Assembly: GCF_017876295.1 (NCBI RefSeq)
Contig: NZ_JAGINT010000001.1
Coordinates: forward strand, 62,001-126,000
Direction of reading: 5' to 3'
DNA: 64,000 nucleotides
Origin: Kribbella aluminosa
GTDB taxonomy: Bacteria > Actinomycetota > Actinomycetes > Propionibacteriales > Kribbellaceae
Notes under the pieces: generated by a model
Seen by the model: only the letters and a program-made list of their open reading frames with translations
Databases searched by the model: none
What the model was told of the DNA's origin: nothing
Part shown: positions 1 through 8,820 of the stretch, piece after piece
How the letters are laid out: every line of letters begins with the position of its first letter
Position numbering within the stretch: position 1 is the stretch's first letter
Made by a program: the position numbers and the translations under genes

Positions 1-523
1 GCAGCAGCCGGGGCTCACCGATCAGCACCCGGGCCAGGTCCGCGCGCCGCCGCATCCCCTGCGAGCAGCGGTCGGCCCGACGATCCGCCGCGCGCAGCAG
101 CCCGACAGTCTCGAGCGCCGACTCGACCACCGCGTCGCCCCGGCCGAGCAGCGCCGCCACGAATCGAAGATTCTCCCGCAGCGACAACTGCGGGTAGAGC
201 GCCGGCTGGTGCCCCACCAGGCAGATCTGGCGGCGTACCTGCGCAGCGACCGAGCGGCTCAGGTCGGCGCCGAGCACCTCACCGCTGCCGGTCCGCGGCC
301 GGCGCAACGTGGCGAGAACCTGCAAGACGGTGGTCTTGCCGGAGCCGTTGGCCCCGACGAGGCCCATGGCCTGCCCGCTACGGAGCTCAAGATCGACCCG
401 CTCCAAGACATGCGTCGTTTCAATGACGACCGACACCGCATGGAGACTGGCAACCGCCCGACCGGGGGACCGGTCAGGCTGCCTGGTGGACTGCGCCGCA
501 GTACCGGGGACGGTGTGCGTCAC
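1..523 (-). CDS. ABC transporter ATP-binding protein (3'-partial)
   Basis: The nucleotide-binding subunit of an ABC transporter; the gene runs off the left edge. The minus strand reads a Walker A motif (GANGSGKTT), then a Q-loop stretch (GHQPALYPQLSLREN) and the signature region CSQGMRRRADLARVLIGEP, in the order expected for a CcmA-like or drug-export ATPase. The signature is CSQGM rather than the usual LSGGM/LSGGQ, a mild deviation. The start is taken at a GTG (523-521), the first good start after an in-frame stop; a later GTG is possible. Walker B and the substrate cannot be seen because the C-terminal half is outside the window. Confidence 0.8.
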   Translation of the reverse strand, partial: MTHTVPGTAAQSTRQPDRSPGRAVASLHAVSVVIETTHVLERVDLELRSGQAMGLVGANGSGKTTVLQVLATLRRPRTGSGEVLGADLSRSVAAQVRRQICLVGHQPALYPQLSLRENLRFVAALLGRGDAVVESALETVGLLRAADRRADRCSQGMRRRADLARVLIGEPRLL

Positions 524-1470
524 CTTCCGGGGATACTCGATCCGGCCGCTTCAGCGACTGCACCGGCCATGATCAGCCTGGCGGGCGCCGAGAAGCGCCG
601 CGGTGAACCTCGATGGACGAATCTGGCCCTCATTTGTTCCCTCATCTATGTCTCGCCCTCGCCCGCCGCGCGAGATCGCAGCATCATGCAGATCGATGCG
701 CGGGCCCTCATCTCAACTACTATGCCGCATCGTAGATGATCGTCTGGCGCCCTCGCATCGGGGCCCCTGTCGCGCGACGGAGATCCGGCGGGACGCCCCA
801 CCAGCCTGGCCAAGCCGGCGGGCCGGCCCCGCGGTAGTCCGCGGAGCCGGATCGTCTGAAGTCACGACCGGCCAGGACCCCCACCGGGGGAGTAGCCGGC
901 GTAGCTGGGTTCTGCAGGCCGTTGGTCTGCCGCATCTCGGCCCGACTCCAGCGGATGCCGGCGCCCAGTTCAGCCGGATCGTGGTCGACCGCGACACGAC
1001 GTGTACGCCGGCGCGCTCGACCCCAATCCCTCGCGGGCGGCGGGATGCGCAGCGCTTCCGGAAGCAGGAGTGCCGTTCTGCCGGGCGGTGTGCAGGGCCA
1101 CCTGTGGGATGCGGCGCGGTGCCGAGGAGCGGCGGTGATCGAATCGATCCGGCCGGGCCTCGCCGGCGGCGTTCTCCGGCCGCGACGACGCGCACCTCAA
1201 GCTAGTCCGCGCCAGGGGAGTGTGGGCGATCATCGAGGCCTCGGCCGTGCCGTACCTGCCCGGCGGCAGCCGCCGCAACCTCGACTGGGCCGGAACGGCG
1301 TCGCGGCCGCCCGTAGCCGGTCGGTGTTCATGGTATGGATCTCGGCCCGCGCGGTTGGCCGTGCGTCTGCCGCGGCAGACGTAACCGACGGCTTCAGGGG
1401 ACGCGTACTGGCGGGTCATCCGGGCCGCGGCATGCAGCGGCCCGGAGGAAGCGGCGTCCAGGTACGAACG
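524..1470. other. Stretch with no intact gene
   Basis: About 950 bases between the ABC gene and the transposase relic. Open frames exist on both strands, but they give Arg/Pro/Ser-rich low-complexity translations typical of high-GC shadow frames, with no domain, RBS or signal sequence I recognise. The only structured element is the palindrome at 717-735. It is probably decayed DNA left by transposon activity. Confidence 0.5.
717..735. promoter_or_regulatory. BlaI/CopY-like operator candidate, site 1
   Basis: CTACTATG-ccg-CATCGTAG is an 8-bp inverted repeat with one mismatch and a 3-bp spacer. Near copies lie at 7033-7051 and 7290-7308. The half-site resembles operators of BlaI/MecI/CopY repressors, but no such regulator is in the window. 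It lies about 190 bp upstream of the minus-strand ABC gene. Confidence 0.45.
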
Positions 1471-1707
1471 CTAGGGGCGATGCGACGCGAACACCGAGAA
1501 GTCGACCTTCACCTGGTCAGCGACGTGCGACACGGTCGCCGTCGGCACCTCAGCCGACCGTGGAAACCGAGCCGCTATCTCGAAGAACTTCACAACACCG
1601 CGGACCCCCAGGCGCGTCGCACCGGACCTATTGGCCACCAGAGCCCGGTCCTCCTCGACCAGCGTCCACGAGCTCACACGATCCTCGGACGACCACTCTC
1701 GGCGCAT
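1471..1707 (-). pseudogene. Tn3-family transposase, N-terminal relic
   Basis: The translation starts MRREWSSEDRVSSWTLVEED and continues through GATRLG, VVKFFEIAARFPRSAEVP and VADQVKVD. This is the order of the N-terminal DUF4158 domain of Tn3-family transposases. After about 78 codons a TAG stop is reached and no downstream catalytic (DDE) part follows, so only roughly 8% of a normal ~1000-residue transposase is left. A second Tn3 transposase scrap lies at 4752-4862 on the same strand; the two could come from one disrupted element. No terminal inverted repeat could be assigned. Confidence 0.8.
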
Positions 1708-2071
1708 GCGCCGAACCGTAGGAGAGTCTGCGGTTCGGACCAGCTTCGGGAGTCCAGAGCCAGGAAGGAGAGCTGCTCACCGTGGCCGACGCCGCCAACC
1801 AACCCTGCACCGCTGGCTGAACGGCGGATTCATCGCCGGCGAACAGGCCCCTGGTCTGCATCGATCGCCTATGGCGTCTTCATCACCCCTTCACAGCGAC
1901 CGGCCACCATCGTTGGTTCCGGGCGTCGCAGACAGGGCCGGCACCGGGGCGCGGAACGACAGCCAGCATGCGGCGGCTGCGCTTCTGGCCGCCTCGCCCA
2001 CGCCGTCGGACTGCTCGACCTTCGAGCGGAGACGGTGCCGGGCCCAACTCCACGAAAGGGAACAGGAAAAC
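1708..2071 (+). other. Gene-free leader with HTH remnant
   Basis: This 364-base stretch holds a short coding scar near 1770-1850. In one frame it reads ELLTVADAANQ and, after a frameshift, TLHRWLNGGFIAGEQ, resembling the DNA-binding tail found in some actinobacterial recombinases. The family is uncertain. The rest is leader for the gene at 2072 and contains direct repeat A. Confidence 0.4.
1879..1896 (+). promoter_or_regulatory. Direct-repeat operator, copy A
   Basis: TTCATC and TTCACAG begin 11 bp apart, one helical turn. The same arrangement is found at 19653-19670 and 21209-21226, each ahead of a small secreted or membrane protein gene. Direct repeats with 11-bp periodicity are typical of OmpR/PhoB-family regulators; one is encoded at 15789-16499. 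Confidence 0.55.
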
Positions 2072-2362
2072 ATGACGAACCTCGTCGCGGAGGTAAGCGG
2101 CGGTCTGGCGGGCGGCAGCCTCGTGCTCGTACTGTGCATGGCGGCGTGCCCGCTGATCATGGGTGGCCTGATGTGGGTAGCGCGCCGCCGGGACAGCACT
2201 TCGCAGCAGACGCCGACGGGCAAGGCCGGCAGGCCGGGGGTTGTGCCGGCCAAAAGGACGATGTCGGCCAAACAGGCGGAGCTGGTTCGCACGCGAGCTG
2301 AGATCGATCGGCTCCGGGCCGCCGAGAACGCCGCCCGCAAGGCACAGAAGCGGTCCCGATGA
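2072..2362 (+). CDS. Small TM/coiled-coil protein (ACPL motif)
   Basis: A 96-residue protein of unknown function. Residues 13-36 form a hydrophobic segment carrying CMAACPLIMGGLMW. It is followed by Arg residues (inside-positive) and a Ser/Thr/Gly linker, then a basic helix (residues 64-95, with ELVRTRAEIDRLRAAENAA) likely to be a short cytoplasmic coiled coil. The same plan occurs in the proteins at 21296 and 24068, and in the N-terminus of the next gene. An AGGGAACAGGA ribosome site precedes the ATG. It opens a three-gene operon with overlapping stop/start codons, about 175 bp downstream of direct repeat A. Confidence 0.75.
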   Translation: MTNLVAEVSGGLAGGSLVLVLCMAACPLIMGGLMWVARRRDSTSQQTPTGKAGRPGVVPAKRTMSAKQAELVRTRAEIDRLRAAENAARKAQKRSR

Positions 2363-2937
2363 CGCTGCTCATGTCGATCGCCCTCACCGCTCTAGTGGTG
2401 ACGACGGTCTACCTGTTCTGCCTGCGCCCGATGCGCCGAGGCAGGCACCCGGTCCCCGCGCGAGAAGGCCGGGGCTCGCCTGCCGCGGCGCGCGCAGCCA
2501 CGGACGTGGACATTGAGCTGCGGCGCGCCCGGGCCGAACTCGTCCGGCTGCGGAGGCGACACGGACAGCCGGACGCACCGATCCCAACGGACGAGGCCCT
2601 GCGTGCGTCGGTCGTGGTCGCGGTTCCGCGATGGCGACGCTACCTGCCGGTGAACATGTCCCGGGTGGAACAGGTGGTACGAGTCGCCGCGGGGGTGGCC
2701 GTCGCGGTGATCGCCGCCCTGGTGCTGCCCGGCGCGGTCGGCAGCGGCTGGCGGGTGGGTCTGGCGGTGCTGAGTGGGCTCGTGGTTGTCGATCTTGTGG
2801 TGAGCGGGTTGATCGGCCACTGCCCGCTCCACCGGTTCCTGCGAATGCCCTGGGAACCCCGGAGGCGGAGCGCAGGGACACCGCAGCGCCGGACGTCGCC
2901 GACCCCAGGCGCGCCCGCCGACAAGGTCTCGCCGTGA
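2359..2937 (+). CDS. Membrane protein with DUF2892 domain
   Basis: A 192-residue protein. The N-terminus repeats the neighbouring gene's plan: one TM segment (residues 3-22, ending in FCLRPMRRG) and a basic helix with ELRRARAELVRLRRRHG. Residues ~98-162 match DUF2892 (YgaP-type): NMSRVEQVVRVAAGVAV, a Gly/Leu-rich hairpin of two TM segments and the signature GHCPLHRFL. Cys-containing DUF2892 modules often accompany thiol or metal chemistry; that role is inference. ATG overlaps the previous stop (ATGA), and its own stop overlaps the next gene's GTG, so translation is probably coupled. The fusion of the two modules is unusual. Confidence 0.75.
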   Translation: MTLLMSIALTALVVTTVYLFCLRPMRRGRHPVPAREGRGSPAAARAATDVDIELRRARAELVRLRRRHGQPDAPIPTDEALRASVVVAVPRWRRYLPVNMSRVEQVVRVAAGVAVAVIAALVLPGAVGSGWRVGLAVLSGLVVVDLVVSGLIGHCPLHRFLRMPWEPRRRSAGTPQRRTSPTPGAPADKVSP

Positions 2938-4622
2938 CCAGGGTTGGGCGGTGGCTGGCGAGTCCGTCCGGCCGCCGGCGCACCTGGGGCGCGGGCGCCG
3001 CTGCATGGGGGCTCCTCGCCGAAGCCGCCGCTGAGGCACACGGTCGCATCCCGCTGTGGCTGGATCGTCCGTTCAGCATCGCACCCGGACTTGGCCTCGA
3101 CACCGACTATGCGTCCGTGGCCGGCCTTGTCGTGGAAACCTCTGGGCTGCTGCACGAGGCGGGACTGGCCCGGGGAGACGTTCTGGCGATCGTCAAGGCG
3201 CACAACGTCGACGTGATAGCGCTGGCCCAGGCGGCTGCGCGGCTGGGCGCCGTGCCCGCGTTGATCGCGCCCGAATTCGACCCCGACACGATCCGTGCCC
3301 TGTTGGACCGGCTGGGTGGCCCGTTGACCGTCGCCGACGACGCGGCGATCATCAGGCACGGCCTGGCCTCCCCCGGGCTGACCCGTCGCCTGATATCCGT
3401 CGACGGCTCCGCCGCCGGCGGAACAGAACTGGATCAGTACCGCGGGCATCGCGTCCCGCCGGCGGCACCGCGAGCCGATCACGAGCTCGTGGCCCTCACC
3501 CACACGTCCGGCACCACCGGAGTGCCGAAATTGATCTCCCACACCGGCGCGAGTCTGGCCGGGCAGTCCCTCGTGCAGGTTCTCGGCGGTCGCCTCCTGC
3601 TCGGCCGCCGCGATGTCATCGCCACCTGCCTGACAACGGCGCACGCCCGGACCCTGTCGGGGCTGGCGACCGTCGCGGCGCTCGGCCTGCCGCACCTGGC
3701 GATGGTCGATCCCGATCCGGTCTCCGCAGGCCCGCTGATGGCTCGGCACCGGCCAACGCTCATCGAGACCTTCCCCAACGTCTTCACCCGCTGGGAGGCA
3801 TTCGCCGAGGGCCCGGCCGCCCCGCTCGCGAACGTCCGGATCTTCTTGTCGACCTTCGACGCGGCCCACCCGCGGACCATCCACAAGATGCTGGCCTCCT
3901 CACGTCGGCGCCTACCGGTCTACGCCCAGGCCTACGCGCAGAGTGAGACCGGAGCGATCGCACTGAGCTTCCGGTTCTCCCGGCGACACGTCGGCGACGC
4001 GCGCCACGTCGGCTGGCCGATTCTGGCGTTCAACCGAGTCCGCCTGGTCGATCCGAGCACCGGCGCAGCGCTCCGCCGGCCGGGCCGCACCGGCACGATC
4101 GAGGTACGTGGCCCGGGCCTGTTCGGCGGCTACCGGGCCGAACCAGGACGGACGGCGGAGGGCTGGCACGACGGCTGGTGGCGCACCGGTGACCTCGGGT
4201 CACGCCGGATCGACGGAGCGATACGCCTGCAGGGCCGTGCCGTCGACGCGGTCGCCGCCATCCCGGACTACCTGGCCTGGGAGGACATCGTGCTCGAACG
4301 CCTCGAGGAACTGGACGAACTCGTGATCCTGGACGACCCCGCCGGCCACCCGGCAGTGGTTGCGACCACCCGGGACAACCGGCCGCTGGATCCTGACCGG
4401 TGGGCCGAAGCCACCGCCGACATCCCCGGCTTGGGGCATCCGAGGATACTGCGCTGGGATCAACTACCAACCACCGCCACGTGGAAGGTGCGCCGGCCCG
4501 CCCTGCGCGACCAGCTCTTCCCGACACCGCGCACCGCGCCCGCTACCCCACCTGCACCGCTCGGCGATGACAGGCTGACCCAGCCGGGCCCACAGCCGAC
4601 GCGCTTGCCGCGCCGGCTCTAG
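2934..4622 (+). CDS. Class I adenylate-forming enzyme (acyl-CoA ligase-like)
   Basis: A 562-residue ANL-superfamily protein, expected to activate a carboxylic acid as its AMP ester. Visible core motifs are the phosphate-binding loop LTHTSGTTGVPKLISHT (~residues 185-201), the A5-like AYAQSETGAIALS, the A7 WRTGDLGSR, and a C-terminal TATWKVRRPALRDQ that can supply the A10 lysine. The A8 hinge is divergent (GRAVDAVAAIP), so the substrate cannot be guessed. GTG overlaps the stop of the DUF2892 gene (GTGA), making it the third gene of a coupled operon with two small membrane proteins. An acid-activating enzyme is unexpected in a metal-resistance setting. There is no carrier-protein or CoA-transfer partner nearby. 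Confidence 0.8.
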   Translation: MTRVGRWLASPSGRRRTWGAGAAAWGLLAEAAAEAHGRIPLWLDRPFSIAPGLGLDTDYASVAGLVVETSGLLHEAGLARGDVLAIVKAHNVDVIALAQAAARLGAVPALIAPEFDPDTIRALLDRLGGPLTVADDAAIIRHGLASPGLTRRLISVDGSAAGGTELDQYRGHRVPPAAPRADHELVALTHTSGTTGVPKLISHTGASLAGQSLVQVLGGRLLLGRRDVIATCLTTAHARTLSGLATVAALGLPHLAMVDPDPVSAGPLMARHRPTLIETFPNVFTRWEAFAEGPAAPLANVRIFLSTFDAAHPRTIHKMLASSRRRLPVYAQAYAQSETGAIALSFRFSRRHVGDARHVGWPILAFNRVRLVDPSTGAALRRPGRTGTIEVRGPGLFGGYRAEPGRTAEGWHDGWWRTGDLGSRRIDGAIRLQGRAVDAVAAIPDYLAWEDIVLERLEELDELVILDDPAGHPAVVATTRDNRPLDPDRWAEATADIPGLGHPRILRWDQLPTTATWKVRRPALRDQLFPTPRTAPATPPAPLGDDRLTQPGPQPTRLPRRL

Positions 4623-4627
4623 GGCGG

Positions 4628-4745
4628 TGGGGGAGAAGGTGGCCCAGCAAGCCGAAGCCGATGGCGCAGGTCGCGCCGGCATCGATCGCGGCGCGGGCCG
4701 CGTGGCGGTTGAGCGTGGTCATCGCCTCGACCGCCTGCGGGATCC
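4628..4745 (-). pseudogene. selD (selenide, water dikinase) fragment
   Basis: The minus strand reads QAVEAMTTLNRHAARAAIDA, followed by GATCAIGFGLLGHL. This matches the SelD region in which MTTLN and the TDVTGFGLLGHL motif occur; the TDVT residues are altered or deleted. Only about 40 codons remain, with no start or catalytic N-terminus. It abuts a Tn3 transposase scrap. Confidence 0.7.
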
Positions 4746-4751
4746 CCGGAC

Positions 4752-4862
4752 GTCTCGAAGTCGCCGGGCAGGTCGTCCTCGGGTTGCGCCACCCGTTGCC
4801 GCCGGCGACATCGATCTCGCGGCGACGCAGCGCGTCGCGCAGCGCGACCAGGACAGGCGACC
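4752..4862 (-). pseudogene. Tn3-family transposase, internal fragment
   Basis: The translation SPVLVALRDALRRREIDVAG, then GNGWRNP and, after a one-base frame change, NPEDDLPGDFE, matches the central part of Tn3-family transposases (..LRDALRRREIWV..NPEDDLPxDFE). It is joined directly to the truncated 5' end of ctaC on one side and the selD scrap on the other, which marks a deletion junction. Confidence 0.7.
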
Positions 4863-4881
4863 CGCGGGCTCGAACGGCCCG

Positions 4882-5709
4882 TGTGTCTCGCGCCTGCTGG
4901 TCGGAGCGGCAGCCGTGGCTGGCACCCTGTTCGTGACCGGCTGTTCGTCGGCGACCACTGAGCAGTGGAAACGACTCGGTCTCCCCGAGGGCGCCTCGGA
5001 CCGGACCGAGGCCGTCCGAAGTCTCTGGATCGGTGCCTGGATCGCCGCCCTGATCGTCGGCGTGATGGTCTGGGCCCTGATCCTGTACGCCGTCGTGCGG
5101 TACCGCAGGCGCACCGAGGAGGCACCCCGGCAGACCCGGTACAACCTGCCGCTGGAGGTCCTCTACACGCTCGCGCCGTTCGCCATCATCGGCGTGCTGT
5201 TCTTCTACACCATCGAGCACGGCAACAAGATCACCGCGATGTCCGACAGCCCGAACCACACCATCAACGTGGTCGGCCAGCAGTGGCAGTGGACCTTCAA
5301 CTATCACGAGACGGTGAACGGTCAGGAGGGTGTCTGGGAGACCGGCACCCTGGAACGGCCCGCCGAGTTGTGGCTGCCGGTGAACGAGTCGGTGCGTTTC
5401 GAGCTGACCTCGCCGGACGTGATCCACTCGTTCTGGGTGCCGGCGTTCTATTTCAAGCTGGATGCCATCCCCGGCCGGACCAACAAGTTCGAGCTGACCC
5501 CGACCAAGATCGGGGTCTTCGCCGGCAAGTGCGCGGAGCTATGTGGCCTCTACCACAGCCGGATGCTGATGACTGTCCACGTGGTCACGGCAGACCAGTA
5601 CCAGGCGCACCTCCGGGAGCTGGCCGCGAAGGGACAGACCGGCGCCGCGACCGGCGGCCAGGACGCAACCACCATTCCCGGTTACGGGCAGCAGGAGGGC
5701 GGGAACTGA
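4882..5709 (+). pseudogene. ctaC: Cytochrome c oxidase subunit II, start codon lost
   Basis: The body of CtaC is well preserved: the end of a lipoprotein signal (LFVTGCSS), the region SLWIGAWIAALIVGVMVWAL, the second TM FAIIGVLFFYTI, and the QQWQWTF aromatic segment. The CuA ligand set is present, with the first His in DVIHSFW and GKCAELCGLYHSRML supplying Cys, Glu, Cys, His and Met. Upstream of RLLVGAAAVAG the frame runs into a Tn3 transposase scrap, and there is no ATG, GTG or TTG at the normal N-terminus. It is followed by a truncated ctaD, so a working aa3 oxidase is not encoded here. Confidence 0.8.
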
Positions 5710-5732
5710 CCAACATCGCCGAGCGCACCAGC

Positions 5733-6495
5733 GCGACCGGAGCGTGGTCAGCCTGCCGTTCTTCTCGTTCTGCCGTTCCTGATCGCAGTGCCGACGGGGG
5801 TGAAGTTCTTCAACTGGATCGGCACGATGTGGGGCGGGTCGGTGTCCTTCGACACGCCGATGCTGTGGAGTGTCGGGTTCCTGGTGACGTTCCTGTTCGG
5901 CGGGCTGACCAGCGTCATCCTGGCCTCGCCGACGCTGGACTACCAGCTGTCCGACACCTACTTCGTGGTCGCGCACTTCCACTACGTGCTGTTCGGCACC
6001 GTGGCATTCGCGATGTTCGCCGGGTTCTACTACTGGTGGCCGAAGTTCACCGGCCGAATGGTCGACGAGAAGCTCGGCAAGGTGCACTTCCGGCTGCTGT
6101 TCCTGGGCTTCGACACCACGTTCCTGGTGCAGCATTGGCTCGGCGTCGAGGGCATGCCGCGGCGCTACGCGTCGTACGGCGCGAACGAGGGCTTCACCAC
6201 GCTGAACGAGGTCTCCAGCGTCGGTGCCTTCCTGCTCGGCCTATCGATGCTGCCGTTCTTCTACAACGTGTACACGTCGCGGAAGTCGCCGCTGGTCGGT
6301 GTGGATGACCCGTGGGGCTGGGGCCGTTCGCTGGAGTGGGCGACCAGCTCCCCGCCGCCGCGGCACAACTTCGTCTCGCTGCCGCGGATCCGCTCGGAGA
6401 GCCCGGCGTTCGACCTGCACCACCCGGAGATCGCGAAGGCGACGCAACCGGACAGCCGCGAGAACCTGTTGCACGCGAGCGACGCCGCTCGCTGA
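5733..6495 (+). pseudogene. ctaD: Cytochrome c oxidase subunit I, C-terminal remnant
   Basis: An open frame from about 5788 encodes [18 protein letters not shown] through to the C-terminus, including the heme-ligand region [16 protein letters not shown] and a typical actinobacterial CtaD tail. This is only the last ~40% of a ~570-residue subunit. Just upstream, after a frame change, ATGA and SLPFFSF are recognisable (5735-5770), which dates the break to a deletion plus an indel. The N-terminal helices and the remaining heme and CuB ligands are missing, so the product cannot be a functional oxidase subunit. Confidence 0.85.
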
Positions 6496-6766
6496 CCCGC
6501 GCCCGTCTGTACGTCAGGGGGTCCGAGCCGTTCGCCACGTCCGGAACAGCGCGATGCTCGCCTCCCTGGCGGACCTCGACTCAGGGCTGGCATATCCAGC
6601 TCCACCGGCCCCCCGGCGGGTCGCCTTTCCCGCCCTTCCCGCCGATTATCGGTCAGTTCTGCCTGGCGCTGCGCCACGCTCCGCAGGCCGGCCTGTCTCG
6701 CCGTTTATCGCTCAGTAATGACGGCGACCAGAAGGATCGGCTGCCGTGAATCTGTGGTTGCCCGCG

Positions 6767-6982
6767 CTACCTGAGACCGGCTTGACGCTTCAGGTACTCG
6801 TCCTCGTCGATCTCACCCTCGGCATAGCGCCGCCGGAGCACTTCCTCGGGACTCTCGGTGCGCGGTTCCCGCTCAGCGGTGGTCGGGCGGCGCACCAGCC
6901 AGATGGTCGTTGCCGCAGCGAGCACAAGGATTGCGACCGCGACCAGTGCCCACAGCAGCACCGAGGCGCCGCACGTCATCAT
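6767..6982 (-). CDS. SHOCT-domain membrane protein
   Basis: A 71-residue protein with one N-terminal TM segment (residues ~6-30), a short Pro/Glu/Arg linker and a C-terminal SHOCT motif (EEVLRRRYAEGEIDEDEYLK). The last 25 residues are nearly identical to those of the protein at 21969-22196, so the two are paralogs. The start follows a GGGAG site; two adjacent ATGs are possible. SHOCT motifs are short C-terminal helices of unknown, probably oligomerising, function. Operator-like site 2 lies about 50 bp upstream. Confidence 0.8.
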   Translation of the reverse strand: MMTCGASVLLWALVAVAILVLAAATTIWLVRRPTTAEREPRTESPEEVLRRRYAEGEIDEDEYLKRQAGLR

Positions 6983-7032
6983 CAATCCGCTCCCGTCGTC
7001 GATCGCCGGCCTGGCGAGCTTCGACCGGCCTT

Positions 7033-7051
7033 GTACTAAGTTCCATCGTAG
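7033..7051. promoter_or_regulatory. BlaI/CopY-like operator candidate, site 2
   Basis: GTACTAAG-ttc-CATCGTAG has the same 8-3-8 layout as sites 1 and 3, and the right half is identical to site 1. It sits in the promoter position of the minus-strand SHOCT gene. Confidence 0.5.
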
Positions 7052-7289
7052 TGGGCACGGCGGTCCGGTGGCCGACGCGGCCCTACGGTGCTGCAGTGCG
7101 CGGCTATCCGTCAGTCGCGCCATCTGTGTGATTCCGGTCGTGCCGTTGCTGGCGGGTGCTCACCCCAGCAACGACACACCGGGCCGCTGTCCGTCGAGCG
7201 CGTCTGGCGCTACGTGGCGGGGGTCCAGCAGCCCACTGACACGCCCTGGCCGCGGGAGCCCTGGTGGCGTCCCCGGTAACCAATGACCT

Positions 7290-7308
7290 CTACTATCGTT
7301 CTTCGTAC
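7290..7308. promoter_or_regulatory. BlaI/CopY-like operator candidate, site 3
   Basis: CTACTATC-gtt-CTTCGTAC has the same 8-3-8 layout as the other two sites. It lies about 55 bp before the ATG of the small gene at 7363 and could control the plus-strand unit that follows. Confidence 0.5.
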
Positions 7309-7362
7309 TAGTTCGGGTTTGAGTGGATCCGGCCGCTCTGTGGAAAGTCTTTGAGGAGTGAG

Positions 7363-7548
7363 ATGGCTGCACGATCGGCCGCTGGGTCGAAGTCCGACGT
7401 CCTGTACGGGATCAGCGCGACCGGCTCGGTCGACGGTCGCCCCGAGGCGACGGTCGTCAGTGAACGATCGGTGCACGCGGCAACCGAATCCGGCATCTAC
7501 ACCTCGGCCGGCGGGGCCTGGCCATTCACCCTCCGCTACCACTGCTGA
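7363..7548 (+). CDS. Small hypothetical protein
   Basis: A 61-residue open frame starting MAARSAAGSKSDVLYG and ending in RYHC. The support is positional: a strong GAGGAG ribosome site 5 nt before the ATG and an operator-like palindrome about 55 bp upstream. There is no TM segment, signal or domain I can name. It could be the beheaded remainder of a larger gene, since the neighbourhood is full of deletions. Confidence 0.45.
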   Translation: MAARSAAGSKSDVLYGISATGSVDGRPEATVVSERSVHAATESGIYTSAGGAWPFTLRYHC

Positions 7549-7683
7549 CCCCCCGGCGATCAGGCGAGTGGCTCCCCGCTCGGTCCGGGCCGCTGCCTCG
7601 AGAGGGTGCCGTACGCAGCCCCGGCGCACCGTGCGGGCACTGAGCCCGCGATGGTCCTTCCCACTCAATGCAGGAGGCTTTTG

Positions 7684-8803
7684 ATGAACCTTGCCGCTGT
7701 CTTTGTCACCGGGCTGTTCGCCGGTGGCGTTTCTTGTGCCGCCGTGCAGGGTGGCCTGCTCAGCGGGTTGATCACCCGGCAACGCGCCACACCCGAACCC
7801 GCCGCCCCTGTGCGCCGTCCGAAGGGGGGTACTCGGCACGCCGCCGATCCGACGCCCGGCGCAAAGCCGACAGTCTCGGTGCGGACCGCGCCACGTGCCA
7901 CTACGCGCGCCCGGCTCGGCGATGACCTCACCCCGGTCGGCGGGTTCCTGGCGGGCAAGCTGATCTCACACGCAGTGCTCGGTGCCCTGCTGGGCGGGCT
8001 CGGTGGTGCGGTACAGCTCACGGTGGGTCTGCGCACCTGGCTGCAGATCGGCGCCGGCGTACTCATCATCGTGTTCGGCCTGGCCCAGCTGGGCGTACCC
8101 GGCTTTCGCGGGATTGTGGTCGAGCCACCGAACTCCTGGCTGAGGATCGTCCGCAACCAGGCCCGCTCACAGGCTGCACTGGCGCCGGCTGTGCTCGGCC
8201 TGGCGACGGTCCTGATCCCGTGCGGGATCACCTTGTCGGTGGAGGCACTGGCGCTGACGTCGGGATCGGCCTGGGTCGGCGCGGCGACGATGGCGGTGTT
8301 CGTGCTCGGGACCGGGCCGTTGTTCGCTGTTCTCGGGTACGCCGCGCGCATGGCCGCCACCGCGTGGCGGGGCCGGCTGGCCGCGGTCACCGGGCTGGTG
8401 GTGCTCGGGATGGGCTTCTACACCCTCAACGGCGGCCTCGAACTCGCCGGTTCGCCGGTGGCGGCGAGCCGGATCGGCCAGACACTCGGTTTCGCACCCT
8501 CGCCGCCCGACACCTCCGCGACGTCCGTCGTGAATGGGCAGCAGACCGTCGTGATCACGGCGCGCTCCGGCTCCTATCGCCCGGGCAACGTTCAGGTCCG
8601 GTCCGGCCTGCCGACCACGCTGGTCGTGAAGTCGGAAGGCGCCACAGGGTGCATCCGGTCGTTCACCATTCCGAGCCGCAACATGCAGGAGGTCCTGCCA
8701 GCCACGGGCGAGACCCGCATCGACCTGAGCGTGCTCCAGCCGGGGCCGGCTCGACTACGCCTGCGGCATGGGCATGTACACCGGCGTCATCACCATCGTC
8801 TGA
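7684..8803 (+). CDS. TauE/SafE-like exporter with C-terminal cupredoxin-like domain, frameshifted
   Basis: The N-terminal part is a polytopic DsbD/TauE-type membrane domain starting GLFAGGVSCAAVQGGLLSG. It has about six hydrophobic segments, including APAVLGLATVLIPCGIT. The C-terminus is an extracytoplasmic cupredoxin-like fold (VVITARSGSYRPGNVQVRSG, then CIRSFTIPSRNMQEVLP). The expected copper-site ending DYACGMGMYTGVITIV followed by TGA at 8801-8803 lies in a different frame. Removing one G from the run at 8742-8745 restores a 372-residue protein. Uncorrected, the frame runs on into copZ as a false fusion. Cys, Met and the position in the operon suggest copper handling in the envelope. AGGAGG precedes the ATG. 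Confidence 0.75.
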
Positions 8804-8820
8804 GAACAGGAGCACCAACC

